Part shown: positions 15,522-24,836 of the stretch, one piece after another
How the letters are laid out: every line of letters begins with the position of its first letter
How positions within the stretch are numbered: the stretch's first letter is position 1
Source: Paenibacillus periandrae
GTDB lineage: Bacteria; Bacillota; Bacilli; Paenibacillales; NBRC-103111
Reading direction: 5' to 3'
DNA length: 64,000 nt
NCBI RefSeq assembly: GCF_022458865.1
Contig: NZ_JAJNMU010000027.1
Location: 49,915-113,914 of the forward strand
Made by a program: the position numbers and the translations under genes
The notes under the pieces: generated by a model
What the model saw: only the letters and a program-made list of their open reading frames with translations
Told to the model about the DNA's origin: nothing
Database searches by the model: none

Positions 15522-15564
15522 AACTTTGTTCGCCGGGTCATTGAGCTGGCGAACAAAGTTTTTT
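15522..15564 (+). terminator. Terminator after the metallophosphoesterase gene
   Basis: AACTTTGTTCGCC (15522-15534) pairs perfectly with GGCGAACAAAGTT (15548-15560), followed by T residues to 15564. Confidence 0.9.
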
Positions 15565-15794
15565 GGTATTTATGAGAGCGTTATACTGTGTTACACTGGC
15601 TACAAATGTACCTGCTTGTCCCACACAATTGTATGGCAAGGAAAGACGTATCGCGGGGACAAGGCTTCGATTTGGGGCGCGAAAGCTTGATATTCGTGAA
15701 GAATTCGTAAAACATCTATACGCACAGCGGTTTTATGGGTAATATAAGTAGATTCAAGCTTATTCAGACTAAAAGAATTGAGGATGTGTTCATC

Positions 15795-16619
15795 ATGACA
15801 TTAACGCCGGAGCAGCGAATAACCTTACATGGGTTTAATAATTTAACGAAATCGTTAAGCTTTAACATGTATGACGTTTGTTATACGAAAACCAAAGAAG
15901 AGCGTGAGGCCTATATAGCCTACATTGATGAACAGTACAACGCCGAGAGACTGACTGGAATTTTGCAAACAGTGACTAAGATTATCGGTGCACATGTACT
16001 GAATATTGCCCGTCAGGACTACGATCCTCAAGGAGCGAGTGTCACTATTCTTATCTCGGAGGAGCCGGTTGAAGCCAAGAAGGAATCGTTTGACGAATCG
16101 CCGGGGCCGCTTCCTGAGGCTGTCGTCATGCATTTAAATAAAAGTCATATTACCGTTCATACTTATCCTGAATATCATCCAGATGAAGGTATCAGTACAT
16201 TCCGCGCGGATATTGATGTGTCGACCTGTGGTGAAATTTCACCACTCAAGGCCTTGAACTATTTGATTCACTCCTTCGATACCGATATTATGACGATTGA
16301 TTACCGGGTTCGGGGCTTCACGAGAGATATCCGCGGCAACAAATTGTTTATTGACCATGATATCAGCTCGATCCAAAATTACATTCCGGAAGAAATTATT
16401 AATTTGTATGATATGATCGATGTGAATGTGTACCAGGAAAATATTTTCCATACCAAATGCAAGTTGAAGCAGTTCGATATTAATAACTACTTATTCGGTT
16501 ATACCAAGGAAAAACTGGCGCCCGGTGAAGAAAAGAAAATTACGGAGCGGCTGAAAGTGGAAATGGACGAAATCTTTTACGGTAAAAATACAAATCGTGG
16601 TGGAATGCGGATCAATTAG
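15795..16619 (+). CDS. speD: S-adenosylmethionine decarboxylase proenzyme, E. coli-type
   Basis: A 274-residue proenzyme that cleaves itself to create a pyruvoyl cofactor and decarboxylates SAM for spermidine synthesis. The cleavage site is Lys116-Ser117 in LNKSHITVHTYPEYHP. The conserved blocks FRADIDVSTCGEISPLKAL, TIDYRVRGFTRDI and DVNVYQENIFHTK match the long class 1A enzyme of E. coli (264 residues), not the short SpeH form of B. subtilis. ATG 15795 follows TTGAGGATG. The 230-base leader contains CTTGTCCC (15615-15622) complementary to GGGACAAG (15656-15663), so the mRNA leader can fold; a control role is only a guess. Confidence 0.9.
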   Translation: MTLTPEQRITLHGFNNLTKSLSFNMYDVCYTKTKEEREAYIAYIDEQYNAERLTGILQTVTKIIGAHVLNIARQDYDPQGASVTILISEEPVEAKKESFDESPGPLPEAVVMHLNKSHITVHTYPEYHPDEGISTFRADIDVSTCGEISPLKALNYLIHSFDTDIMTIDYRVRGFTRDIRGNKLFIDHDISSIQNYIPEEIINLYDMIDVNVYQENIFHTKCKLKQFDINNYLFGYTKEKLAPGEEKKITERLKVEMDEIFYGKNTNRGGMRIN

Positions 16620-16663
16620 CGTTAGCCATTGTGTCTCATGACCTGCCTATCCTGTTTTAAATC

Positions 16664-16700
16664 AGCTCAATCAGGTGATCCATGACCTGATTGGGCTTTT
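16664..16700 (+). terminator. Terminator after speD
   Basis: AGCTCAATCAGGT (16664-16676) pairs with ACCTGATTGGGCT (16685-16697) with an 8-base loop, followed by T residues. Confidence 0.75.
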
Positions 16701-16762
16701 GGCTTTGTACGATGTGTAGTATGTTCTTAGTTGACTAATGAAATGGCGGGTGAAGTTAATCC

Positions 16763-18001
16763 ATGCTCCAACGCGTAAGCGGGCTTAATAAAACTTATGT
16801 GATGCAACTGGCGACGATTTTTTTGGGATTTATTATTTTTGGCATATCAGAAAATATTAAAGGACCGGCCATTCCGCGAATTCAATACGACTTTAACCTG
16901 GATGAAATGCAGCTGGGCTCGCTATTGTCGCTTAACGCGCTGGGTTATTTGATCGCCTGCTCTTTTACGGCTTACCTGACCCGCAAACTGGGAATCAAGG
17001 CTGTGACCCTGTTGGCTTTCGGTGCGATGCTGGTGTCGGGAATCCTGATTTTCTTCTCCCGCAGCTATCCGATTTTTTCCTCTTCTTACTTCTTGATGTA
17101 CATCGGCAATGGAATGCTGGAGATCGGACTTGCCATACTTGGGGCGCGAATATTTATTAGAAATACCGGCACGATGATGAATCTTTCCCATTTCTTTTAC
17201 GGACTTAGCTCTACAGTGGCGCCCATGATCGCCTCGGGTATGATGTCGGTGACTCTGTACGGGCATATGCTGGATTGGCGCGGGATGTATCTGGTCATGT
17301 TATCCTTGTCGGTGCTGCCGATGATTCCGGCGCTGCTCAGCCATTTTCCGGGTGACGATCTGCCGCTGGAGGATCGGATTCCGTTGAAAATGCTTGTGCG
17401 GGATCCCGCCTTATGGTTGCTGGTGCTCATACTTTCATTTGGCGTCGTATCGGAAATGGCGGTTGGTGGCTGGTTGGTCAATTTTCTGGAAAAGGCCTAC
17501 AGGTGGGATGGGGTTGCGGCTTCCGGGATGCTGTCTGCGTTCTTTTTTTGCTTCTCGGCTGCAAGACTTTTTCTGGGTCCGGTTACCGATAAAATCGGGT
17601 TTAATCTGTCTCTTATCATCTTTTCCGCTTTTTCTGCCGTATGTACGTTTGCTGCTATCTGGGGCGGGGAATCACTGGCATTTTTGTTCGCTGCGGCAGG
17701 CGTCGGAATTGCACCGATTTATCCGACCATCATGGCTTTTATTGCCAAAAGATATCCGCGCGGCAGCGACACTGCCATCACGTTCACCGTTACTTTAATG
17801 GGGATTGGCAGCGTTGTGGGCAACTATGCTATCGGAGCGATCACAAGCGGTATCAAAAACAGCTATGGGCTGGACGCGGAAACAGGATTGCTGCGTGGAC
17901 TTCAGGCTGGATACGGCTTTATCGGTTTGTGCGCACTAATCTGCGCTATATCGGGATGTATCTTGTACAAATATTTGAGAGCGCGCAAAGAACTGATCTA
18001 A
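16763..18001 (+). CDS. Major facilitator superfamily transporter, FucP-like
   Basis: A 412-residue membrane protein with 12 predicted helices and a central loop near residues 195-210 (FPGDDLPLEDRIPLK). The N-terminal helix pattern GFIIFGISENIKGPAIPRI and the LSHFFYGLSSTVAPMIAS segment resemble fucose/glucose:H+ symporter relatives and other sugar MFS proteins. The substrate cannot be assigned. No adjacent metabolic gene shares its operon: a terminator lies before it and nagZ follows after 140 bases. Confidence 0.75.
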   Translation: MLQRVSGLNKTYVMQLATIFLGFIIFGISENIKGPAIPRIQYDFNLDEMQLGSLLSLNALGYLIACSFTAYLTRKLGIKAVTLLAFGAMLVSGILIFFSRSYPIFSSSYFLMYIGNGMLEIGLAILGARIFIRNTGTMMNLSHFFYGLSSTVAPMIASGMMSVTLYGHMLDWRGMYLVMLSLSVLPMIPALLSHFPGDDLPLEDRIPLKMLVRDPALWLLVLILSFGVVSEMAVGGWLVNFLEKAYRWDGVAASGMLSAFFFCFSAARLFLGPVTDKIGFNLSLIIFSAFSAVCTFAAIWGGESLAFLFAAAGVGIAPIYPTIMAFIAKRYPRGSDTAITFTVTLMGIGSVVGNYAIGAITSGIKNSYGLDAETGLLRGLQAGYGFIGLCALICAISGCILYKYLRARKELI

Positions 18002-18144
18002 ATTTCGTTCTCCTGAATTTATGTAAAATTTTAAGTTTTGAGAAAGAATAGGAAGTAAGCGTAAGAAATCGAACCTATTCGGATTCATTCGCTAACCGTT
18101 TTGGGCACTGCTAGCTACCAAATGACATCATGAGGTGATGAACT

Positions 18145-19458
18145 GTGACGGCCAAAAAAAGAAGTTGTAGAATGCTAGCTGCCCTTTGTTTCCTTATGCT
18201 GAGCGGCTGTATGAGCCAAGGAAGCCCATCCGCAAGTAATCCCAATCCCCCTGCAGCGGTTCCGTCAGTTCCCAATTCAACTCCAAAACCGACGCAAACG
18301 GGTTCGCCCTCTGAGGCCGTCCCAGCGCCAGCCGATAATCAGCCAACCCAACCAGCAGACAAAGTTCTTGAACAAATCAAGAAGATGTCGATCAATGAAA
18401 AGGTGGGTCAGTTGGTTGTAGTCGGCATGGAGGGGCTTACCGTTAATGACCAGACTACACAGCTTATATCCGAATATCACGTCGGCGGGTTTATTTTTTT
18501 TAAGGTGAATTTAAAAGATACCCCACAGGCACTAGCCCTGTTTAATTCTTTGAAATCCACTAACGAATCGGTGACGGGCATTCCGTTATTGCTTAGCGTA
18601 GACGAAGAGGGTGGCAGGGTTAGCCGGCTTCCTGACGAATTGAAGAAGCTCCCTACGAATGCGGCAATTGGAAAGATCAATAATGGTGAATTTTCAAGAG
18701 AAATTGGAGCAGTTCTCGGTAAGGAATTAAAAAGTTTTGGATTGAATACGGATTTTGCCCCAGTCCTTGATGTGTTCAGTAATCCGAATAATACGGTTAT
18801 TGGTGACCGTTCGTTCGGGAATCAGGCTGACGTGGTCAGTCGACTTGGTGTTGCGACCATGCAAGGAATAGAGTCAGCGCAAGTGGTTGCTGTGGTTAAG
18901 CATTTTCCCGGTCATGGAGACACGGCAGTGGATTCACATCTTGGGCTTCCGGTGGTCAATCATGATTTAGCCCATCTTCGTCAGTTGGAGTTAGTTCCCT
19001 TTGCAAGTGCAATTAATAATGGGGCCGATGCCGTTATGGTGGCCCATCTGCTTATGCCCAAGCTGGATGAAGCTCATCCTGCTTCCTTTTCTAAAGCTGT
19101 CATAACCGATTTGCTGCGCAAGGAGATGGGATTTAATGGGGTTGTTTTTTCTGATGATATGACAATGGGGGCTATTACTCAAAATTATGATATCGGGCAG
19201 GCCGCGGTAGAATCGGTGCTGGCAGGCGGGGATATTGTGCTTGTAGGACATTCTTTCGACCAGCAGGTTCAAGTTATCCAAGCGCTGCGGAGCGCTGTAT
19301 CCAATGGGACAATCCCGGAGTCTGTGTTACATGCCAGTGTGGCCCGGATATTGAAGCTAAAAGAGAAATATCATTTGAGTAACTCGAAGGCTGAAGAGCC
19401 TGATATTAAGGGCTTGAATGCTAACCTGTCGGAGCTGCTTGGGAAATATCAAAAGTAA
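18145..19458 (+). CDS. nagZ: Beta-N-acetylhexosaminidase lipoprotein (GH3)
   Basis: A 437-residue exported lipoprotein: lipobox LSGC with Cys22, a Pro/Ser-rich linker (24-70), then a GH3 catalytic domain. The NagZ hallmarks are present: KHFPGHGDTAVDSHLGLP, carrying the His-Asp acid/base dyad, and VVFSDDMTMGAI, with the Asp nucleophile. It removes GlcNAc from muropeptide ends outside the cell, as B. subtilis NagZ (YbbD) does together with AmiE. GTG 18145 follows GAGGTGATG. It has no B. subtilis-type second domain visible. MurR, a MurNAc-type kinase and MurQ lie within 9 kb, so it supplies their substrate. Confidence 0.9.
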   Translation: MTAKKRSCRMLAALCFLMLSGCMSQGSPSASNPNPPAAVPSVPNSTPKPTQTGSPSEAVPAPADNQPTQPADKVLEQIKKMSINEKVGQLVVVGMEGLTVNDQTTQLISEYHVGGFIFFKVNLKDTPQALALFNSLKSTNESVTGIPLLLSVDEEGGRVSRLPDELKKLPTNAAIGKINNGEFSREIGAVLGKELKSFGLNTDFAPVLDVFSNPNNTVIGDRSFGNQADVVSRLGVATMQGIESAQVVAVVKHFPGHGDTAVDSHLGLPVVNHDLAHLRQLELVPFASAINNGADAVMVAHLLMPKLDEAHPASFSKAVITDLLRKEMGFNGVVFSDDMTMGAITQNYDIGQAAVESVLAGGDIVLVGHSFDQQVQVIQALRSAVSNGTIPESVLHASVARILKLKEKYHLSNSKAEEPDIKGLNANLSELLGKYQK

Positions 19459-19471
19459 CCATAGCGTAATA

Positions 19472-19513
19472 GGCCCGTATTTTGTCACGGTTACATGTGA
19501 CAAAATACGGGCC
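19472..19513. terminator. Long perfect hairpin between convergent genes
   Basis: A 17-base perfect stem (19472-19488 with 19497-19513, GGCCCGTATTTTGTCAC and its complement) with an 8-base loop. There is no clear T-run, but its place between convergent genes fits a bidirectional terminator. Confidence 0.6.
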
Positions 19514-19544
19514 GATCACAGATTGTCCTATGGATTTCGATCAT

Positions 19545-20297
19545 TTATTGTGGATTTTGTTTGGTAATTTTGGCTGCATTATTGATTTTGTATTTAACGG
19601 GATGTTTATTTAGCTTCTTGGCGACCAATTTGGCTTCAAAGCTGAGCTGATCGCCTATTTGCAATTCCAATTTTTTCAAGGCCATGCTGTGGCTGGACCA
19701 TGCAGTATCCAGTGATGTAGCCGTACCCTCATGCTGGAACGTTATTTGCTCAAAGATCACGACTTCATCATCTGTGTCGCTGAACGGATTAGGTACCGAG
19801 GCGAATTCTGCTACAGTCGCTTCAACGCTAACCTTTCCTTCCGGCAGGGCAACAGGAGCCGCAGGCGGTTTATCAGAGGTTTTCTTGTCTGCTGATTTTT
19901 TGGCTTTAGGCGGTTCTGATGCTGCAGCAGGTGCTCCGGGCGCAGCTTCTGCCAAGCTTTGGCTTGAAGTCTCAGCCTGGTCCTCACTAGCAATAGCACC
20001 TGCTTCACTTGCCTCCGATTCTTCCTCCAGCTTAATTTTACCAAATTGGGCGGTTTGCATTTCACGTAGATAAGAAGGATGGATATTATGAAGCTCACCG
20101 CCAACCTGAATGACAGCGAATACAAGGTCTGCATATCCTACGATTTCACAAGGGATATCCAGATTTTGTCCTTTGTATCTGAAGGTTTTCAGCTTCGTCG
20201 CTTTTTGCGGGAGCAGCCCCCAATCCTTGCAAAATGCCAATGCCTGATCTTCATTATCAAAAGCTGTATATTGTTCGGGATGCGTCCACTGTGGCAT
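19545..20297 (-). CDS. Hypothetical two-domain protein with Ala/Pro/Lys linker
   Basis: 250 residues. The N-terminal part (1-85, with FRYKGQNLDIPCEIVGYADL and VIQVGGELHNIHPSYLREMQ) looks like a small beta domain. A low-complexity linker of Ala, Glu, Pro, Ser and Lys (90-150) separates it from a C-terminal beta-rich part (155-250, ending in QIGDQLSFEAKLVAKKLNKH). I do not recognise it. The ribosome site AGGAGGAAA on the minus strand supports the start. No signal peptide, so cytoplasmic. Convergent with nagZ and divergent from murR. Confidence 0.7.
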   Translation of the reverse strand: MPQWTHPEQYTAFDNEDQALAFCKDWGLLPQKATKLKTFRYKGQNLDIPCEIVGYADLVFAVIQVGGELHNIHPSYLREMQTAQFGKIKLEEESEASEAGAIASEDQAETSSQSLAEAAPGAPAAASEPPKAKKSADKKTSDKPPAAPVALPEGKVSVEATVAEFASVPNPFSDTDDEVVIFEQITFQHEGTATSLDTAWSSHSMALKKLELQIGDQLSFEAKLVAKKLNKHPVKYKINNAAKITKQNPQ

Positions 20298-20420
20298 ATT
20301 ATTTTCCTCCTATAAATTCCATAGATCCTGATCTTATTTTACCATTATTGCTTTGAAATGAAAAAGGGTATTGATATGGGGCTTTGCAGCTTGTTTGCAG
20401 CCATACAACATCTTTAAAAA

Positions 20421-20500
20421 TTTGTAAAGAAATAAAATTTCACAAAAAGTCTTTACAAAAAGAAATATTATTTTATAATGAAGTTGTAAGCTAAGTTTAC
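20421..20500 (+). promoter_or_regulatory. murR promoter with candidate operators
   Basis: TTTACA (20452-20457), 16-base spacer, TATAAT (20474-20479). TTTGTAAAGA (20421-20430) and TCTTTACAAA (20450-20459) are perfect inverted copies; the right one covers the -35 box. GTAAGCTAAGTTTAC (20486-20500), just after the -10 box, is a second, imperfect palindrome. Either may be the MurR site. Confidence 0.6.
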
Positions 20501-20546
20501 ATGTTACTGACTCTTTAACGAATTAAGTGCAAAGGATAGTGATGGC

Positions 20547-21407
20547 ATGGTGAATCAGGGTCTCATAAGTATCCGTGAATCGCTGGATACGCTCAAACCT
20601 ACTGAACGTAAGGTTGCCCTGTACATTTTGGAGCACCCCGAGATGGTAATGAATGCATCCGTGCAAAAGCTGGCCGAGATGGCTGAAGTCAGCGAAGCGA
20701 CGATTGTTCGTCTGGCGCGTTCCCTCCATATGAAAGGATTCCAGGAGCTGAAGCTGAGAATTGCTGCTGATCTCGCTAAGTCGTCGAACAGTATGGGGAC
20801 CTCCTATCAGGAAATCCAGATTGACGGGTCGATTCCGTCCTTGATTCAGTCGATCTCACATAACAACATTTTATCGATTCAGGACACCTTGGCTGTGCTG
20901 TCGGTAGAGGATGTGGAGAAAGCGATTGAAAGTCTGGATCGTGCCAAGCGTGTGTATATTTTTGGAGTTGGCGCCTCAGCCGTGATTGCCCAGGATTTCA
21001 AGCAAAAGCTTTCGCGGATAAACAGATGGTGTGAAATGGCGTCTGATTTTGACTCTCAGGTCACATTGGCTGCAAATATGAACGAGCACGATGTCGCATT
21101 TGGCATATCGTATTCGGGTCAAACGGAATCAATTATCCAATCGTTGGAGATTGCTAAGGAGAGTGGGGCCACGATCATTGCAATGACCAAATTTGGTCAT
21201 AATCCGGTCTCAGAATTGGCTGATATCTGTTTGTTCACGAGCTCGATGGAGCAAAGCATTCGAAGTGGAGCGATGGCATCCAGAATTGTCCAGCTGAACG
21301 TTATCGATATTTTGTACGTCGGGATTGCAAGCCGCTCATATGAAGCGACAATCCAGGCGCTGGAGAATACAAGAAAAGCAGTCAGAGGATCGAAGCGCAA
21401 TGCATAA
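20547..21407 (+). CDS. murR: RpiR-family regulator (MurR-like)
   Basis: 286 residues: an RpiR-type helix-turn-helix (residues 15-75, MAEVSEATIVRLARSLHMKG) followed by a SIS sugar-phosphate-binding domain (125-260, YIFGVGASAVIAQDF and GISYSGQTESII). MurR of B. subtilis and E. coli senses MurNAc 6-phosphate and represses the MurNAc genes. The same regulator type heading an operon that contains MurQ makes this assignment likely. ATG 20547 has only a weak ribosome site. Overlaps the next gene by 8 bases, starting an operon of about seven genes. Confidence 0.8.
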   Translation: MVNQGLISIRESLDTLKPTERKVALYILEHPEMVMNASVQKLAEMAEVSEATIVRLARSLHMKGFQELKLRIAADLAKSSNSMGTSYQEIQIDGSIPSLIQSISHNNILSIQDTLAVLSVEDVEKAIESLDRAKRVYIFGVGASAVIAQDFKQKLSRINRWCEMASDFDSQVTLAANMNEHDVAFGISYSGQTESIIQSLEIAKESGATIIAMTKFGHNPVSELADICLFTSSMEQSIRSGAMASRIVQLNVIDILYVGIASRSYEATIQALENTRKAVRGSKRNA

Positions 21408-22419
21408 CATTGAACAACAAATACAAAGCTGGGTAGAGCTTAATCAAATCCCCGGTGCTGTATTGGATATTAGCTTGGGCAGCAAGCTGCACTGGCATAA
21501 AGAGTGGGGCTCCTACTCAGATGGACAAAAGATTCGCGAAATCAAGTATAACACGTTGTTTGATGCGGCCTCTCTGACGAAAGTGACCGCGACTTTACCG
21601 GCAATCCTGCTCCTTGAGCAGCACAAACAGCTTTCCCTGAATGATCCCGTTCAGAAGTATATACCCGATTTTCGACAAGGGCTAATAACGATCAGGCACT
21701 TACTGCAGCATAGCTCAGGTCTTCCAGCCGATCTGCCGCGTGTAGACAGGTATGAGCCGCGAGATGTCGTTAAGGACATTTTGCAGCAAGAGCTGGTTTA
21801 TGAAACGGGCGCGAAGGTTGTATACAGCGATCTCGGATTTATTCTGTTGGGAAGCGTTATCGAAGAGCTGACTCGTCAGAGGTTATCCGAATTTGTGACG
21901 AAACAAATATTCCAGCCACTGGGCATGAAGGAGACGACATTCACACCTGATGAGTCTCTGAAGGAGCGTATCGCGGCTACAGAGGCCGATGGAAATGGCT
22001 ATATTGTGGGAGAAGTTCACGATGAGAAATGCTTTCAGATGGGGGGCATTTCGGGAAGTGCCGGGATGTTCACCACAGCCGCCGATCTGCTTCAATATGC
22101 AAGGAGCTGGCTGACTCCAGAGGAATCCTTGCTCACTCCAGGTCAACGCGAGCTATGTGTAACCAACCCTTTTCAAGGCAGAGGTCTTGGTTGGGAAGTA
22201 TGGCAAGGGCAACCAGTCATTCCGAGCTGTGGGCAAACATGGCCTTTTGGCAGCTTTGGTCATACTGGCTTTACCGGAACAAGTTTATGGATAGAACCGC
22301 ATAGCGAGCTAATCGTCGTTTTTATGACGAATGCGATCCATTATGGCAGAAGCAACCCGATCCGGGAGCTGCGTCCACTTGTACATGAAGCTATTTACTC
22401 CTCGCTTGTCGGGGATTGA
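21400..22419 (+). CDS. Serine hydrolase, beta-lactamase class C fold (YbbE/AmlN-like)
   Basis: 339 residues without a signal peptide. Class C/penicillin-binding motifs: SLTK (Ser-x-x-Lys in FDAASLTKVTATLP), YSDLGF (the Tyr motif) and FGHTGFTG (the HTG motif). B. subtilis has a similar gene (ybbE/amlN) in its murR-murQ-nagZ cluster. Such proteins may act as esterase, amidase or peptidase on wall fragments, but the true reaction is not known. ATG 21400 overlaps the murR stop, with AGAGGA upstream, so the two are translationally coupled. Confidence 0.8.
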   Translation: MHNIEQQIQSWVELNQIPGAVLDISLGSKLHWHKEWGSYSDGQKIREIKYNTLFDAASLTKVTATLPAILLLEQHKQLSLNDPVQKYIPDFRQGLITIRHLLQHSSGLPADLPRVDRYEPRDVVKDILQQELVYETGAKVVYSDLGFILLGSVIEELTRQRLSEFVTKQIFQPLGMKETTFTPDESLKERIAATEADGNGYIVGEVHDEKCFQMGGISGSAGMFTTAADLLQYARSWLTPEESLLTPGQRELCVTNPFQGRGLGWEVWQGQPVIPSCGQTWPFGSFGHTGFTGTSLWIEPHSELIVVFMTNAIHYGRSNPIRELRPLVHEAIYSSLVGD

Positions 22420-22494
22420 ATATAGGTAAACCATCACAGCACAGCGAACGCTCGGATCAATCAGCTTCGCACATTCCAAGGAGGAGTCTACAAG

Positions 22495-23790
22495 ATGAAA
22501 CGTACGATGAAGCTTTCCGTAATTATGGTGGCCGCTTTGACCTTGGTTATTACAGGCTGTAGCAGCACTGCCAGCCAACCCGGTGCAACACCCGCGCCCA
22601 AGCCGGACGCTAAGGTAGACAAAGTTAAGCTGACAATGGGCAGCTGGAGAACAGAAGACAAGGAAGCCTACGAAAAAATCATTAAAGAATTCCAGTCCAA
22701 AAATCCGAACATCGAAATTGAGTTCAAGCCTACCAAAAATACAGAATACAATACATTGCTGAACACTTCACTGCAAACGGGCAGCGCCCCAGACATTATT
22801 CATTTGCGTCCTTATGCGCCTGGTATTGCACTTGCAGATGGCGGATATCTGGAGCCTCTGGATTCTGTTAAAGGCATGGATGTGTTCTCCAAATCAGCAT
22901 TATCAGCGGCAACGGGCAAAGACGGCAAGGTATATGGTGTACCGACGGTATTCAGCTCCACACAAATTTTCTATAATAAGAAGCTGTTCAAAAAGTTCAG
23001 TATTGAAGAGCCTAAGACATGGGACGATTTGATCAAAGCGGCGGATACACTGAAGCAGAATAAAGTGGCTCCATTTGCATTTGGCTCCAAGGAAGGCTGG
23101 ATTCTTTCACTTACACACGGCGCACTTGGACCTGCGATTTATGGTGGAACCGATTACGTGAACAAAGTGACAACAGGTCAAACGAATCTGAAGAGCAAGG
23201 AATTTACCGATTCCGTGCAAATGATGCAGGACCTGACCAAATATTTCCCTGAAAATTATGTTGGGCTGTCGATGGACGATATGCGGAATCTGTTCGTGAC
23301 CGAGCAGGCCGGGATGATGGTTATGGGTGACTGGGAAGTAGCGGTCATGAAAAAAATGAATCCGGATCTTGATATGGATTTATTCGCTGTTCCAAGTGCA
23401 ACTGCTGGTGGGAAAGCTACGGTTACTACGTGGGTGGATGGTTCTTTTGGAGTCAACAAGGAATCCAAAGGCAAGAAAGAAGCACTGAAATTCATTGAAT
23501 TCATGACCTCCAAAGAATTCGGTACGCTGGTAGCTAACGAATTGAAGAAGCCGAGCACGATTCCAGGTGTTCAATCCAATGATCCGATCGTAACCAAAAT
23601 TTCTACTTTGGCGAATACGATTTCTACTCCATACATGTTCGTTATCCATTTTAACGGCGGCAACCCGACCTCCAAATCGATCTTCGAGCAGTTATTACAA
23701 GGTATGTATCTGGGTAAGGAAACACCGGCTAAGGTTACGGAAGAATTGCAAAAGAGCGTGGACAGCTGGTTCAAACCGGCAGCCAAATAA
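22495..23790 (+). CDS. ABC importer sugar-binding lipoprotein
   Basis: 431 residues; lipobox VITGC (Cys about residue 22), then a family 1 extracellular solute-binding domain (VKLTMGSWRTEDKEAYEKII; PDIIHLRPYAPGIALADGG; GVPTVFSSTQIFYNKKLF). It delivers a sugar to the two permeases that follow. In this position between murR and murQ the likely ligand is a wall amino sugar such as MurNAc, MurNAc-peptide or GlcNAc-MurNAc. Ribosome site AGGAGG before ATG 22495. No ATPase gene is in the operon. Confidence 0.85.
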   Translation: MKRTMKLSVIMVAALTLVITGCSSTASQPGATPAPKPDAKVDKVKLTMGSWRTEDKEAYEKIIKEFQSKNPNIEIEFKPTKNTEYNTLLNTSLQTGSAPDIIHLRPYAPGIALADGGYLEPLDSVKGMDVFSKSALSAATGKDGKVYGVPTVFSSTQIFYNKKLFKKFSIEEPKTWDDLIKAADTLKQNKVAPFAFGSKEGWILSLTHGALGPAIYGGTDYVNKVTTGQTNLKSKEFTDSVQMMQDLTKYFPENYVGLSMDDMRNLFVTEQAGMMVMGDWEVAVMKKMNPDLDMDLFAVPSATAGGKATVTTWVDGSFGVNKESKGKKEALKFIEFMTSKEFGTLVANELKKPSTIPGVQSNDPIVTKISTLANTISTPYMFVIHFNGGNPTSKSIFEQLLQGMYLGKETPAKVTEELQKSVDSWFKPAAK

Positions 23791-23827
23791 GTAAACAAAT
23801 TCAGATTGACAAAGGCGGCGAGGCGTA

Positions 23828-24781
23828 ATGAATGGGATCCATGCACAGGCTCATGAACCAAAGCACAAGCATAAGAAGTTCAACTGGAGTAAAGGGTTCA
23901 TTCACTTATTCCCGATTCCAGCCCTCGCCGTATATACGTTATTCATCGTATATCCGATTCTCGCAGCGTTCAGTTACAGCTTATTTGACTGGACTGGACT
24001 CAAGAAGGGCGCTTTTATAGGAATTGCGAATTTCACAAAGCTATTTACGACAGAACCCTTTAAAGGGCTGTTCTGGAATGCATTCGCACACAATTGGTAC
24101 TATTTCGCCATGGAAATGATTGTGCAGAATGGGATTGCGTTTGTGCTCGCCTATATCATTTTTACGAAGGTTAAGGGAGCCGAATTGTTCAAAATGGCTT
24201 ATTTTCTACCCAGACTGCTCTCCGTCATCGTAGTCGGATTTCTGTGGAAGCTGATGCTCAATCCGAATTTCGGAGCGATTAATGTGATGCTTAAGCAAAT
24301 TGGACTTGGCGAGTGGGCGAAGCCTTGGCTGGGTGATCCGTCTACAGCGCTTACCTCCATCATTCTGGTTAACAGCTGGTTCGGTATCGGTTTCTCGATC
24401 TTGATTCTATTGGCAGGGTTGCAGTCCATTTCTCTAGAGGCTATTGAAGCGGCTCGTTTGGACGGCGCCAAAGGCTTCCGACTCATTAAATCGATTATTT
24501 TCCCGATGATGTCGCAGTCGATTGTTATTGTAACGATCTTCACGTTTGTTCAGGCTTTTGAGGCGTTTGAGCTCGTGTATGCGATGCAGGGATCTCAAGG
24601 TGAGCCGTACCATTCGACAGATTTGCTGGCTGTATTTTTTTACCGGGTTGCGTTTGGAGGTTCAAGCGGAGATGGAGTGGCTATTGGACTTGGCTCTGCA
24701 CTGGCAGTGACTTTGTTCTTTATTATTGCAGTGTTGTCAGCCCTTTTCATGGCATATGTGAGAAAACGGGATATGGCTTAA
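23828..24781 (+). CDS. ABC importer permease, MalF/UgpA type
   Basis: 317 residues, six membrane helices, and the cytoplasmic EAA loop (LEAIEAARLDGAKGFRLIKSIIFP) that binds an MsmX-type ATPase. It forms the channel with the next protein. The short basic, His-rich N-terminus (HEPKHKHKKFNWSKG) is typical of this class. Same operon as the binding protein, 38 bases after it. Confidence 0.88.
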   Translation: MNGIHAQAHEPKHKHKKFNWSKGFIHLFPIPALAVYTLFIVYPILAAFSYSLFDWTGLKKGAFIGIANFTKLFTTEPFKGLFWNAFAHNWYYFAMEMIVQNGIAFVLAYIIFTKVKGAELFKMAYFLPRLLSVIVVGFLWKLMLNPNFGAINVMLKQIGLGEWAKPWLGDPSTALTSIILVNSWFGIGFSILILLAGLQSISLEAIEAARLDGAKGFRLIKSIIFPMMSQSIVIVTIFTFVQAFEAFELVYAMQGSQGEPYHSTDLLAVFFYRVAFGGSSGDGVAIGLGSALAVTLFFIIAVLSALFMAYVRKRDMA

Positions 24782-24836
24782 GCGGAATGCAGACTATGCT
24801 GTGCTCTCATACATTCATGAAAGGTGAGGAGTCTCG

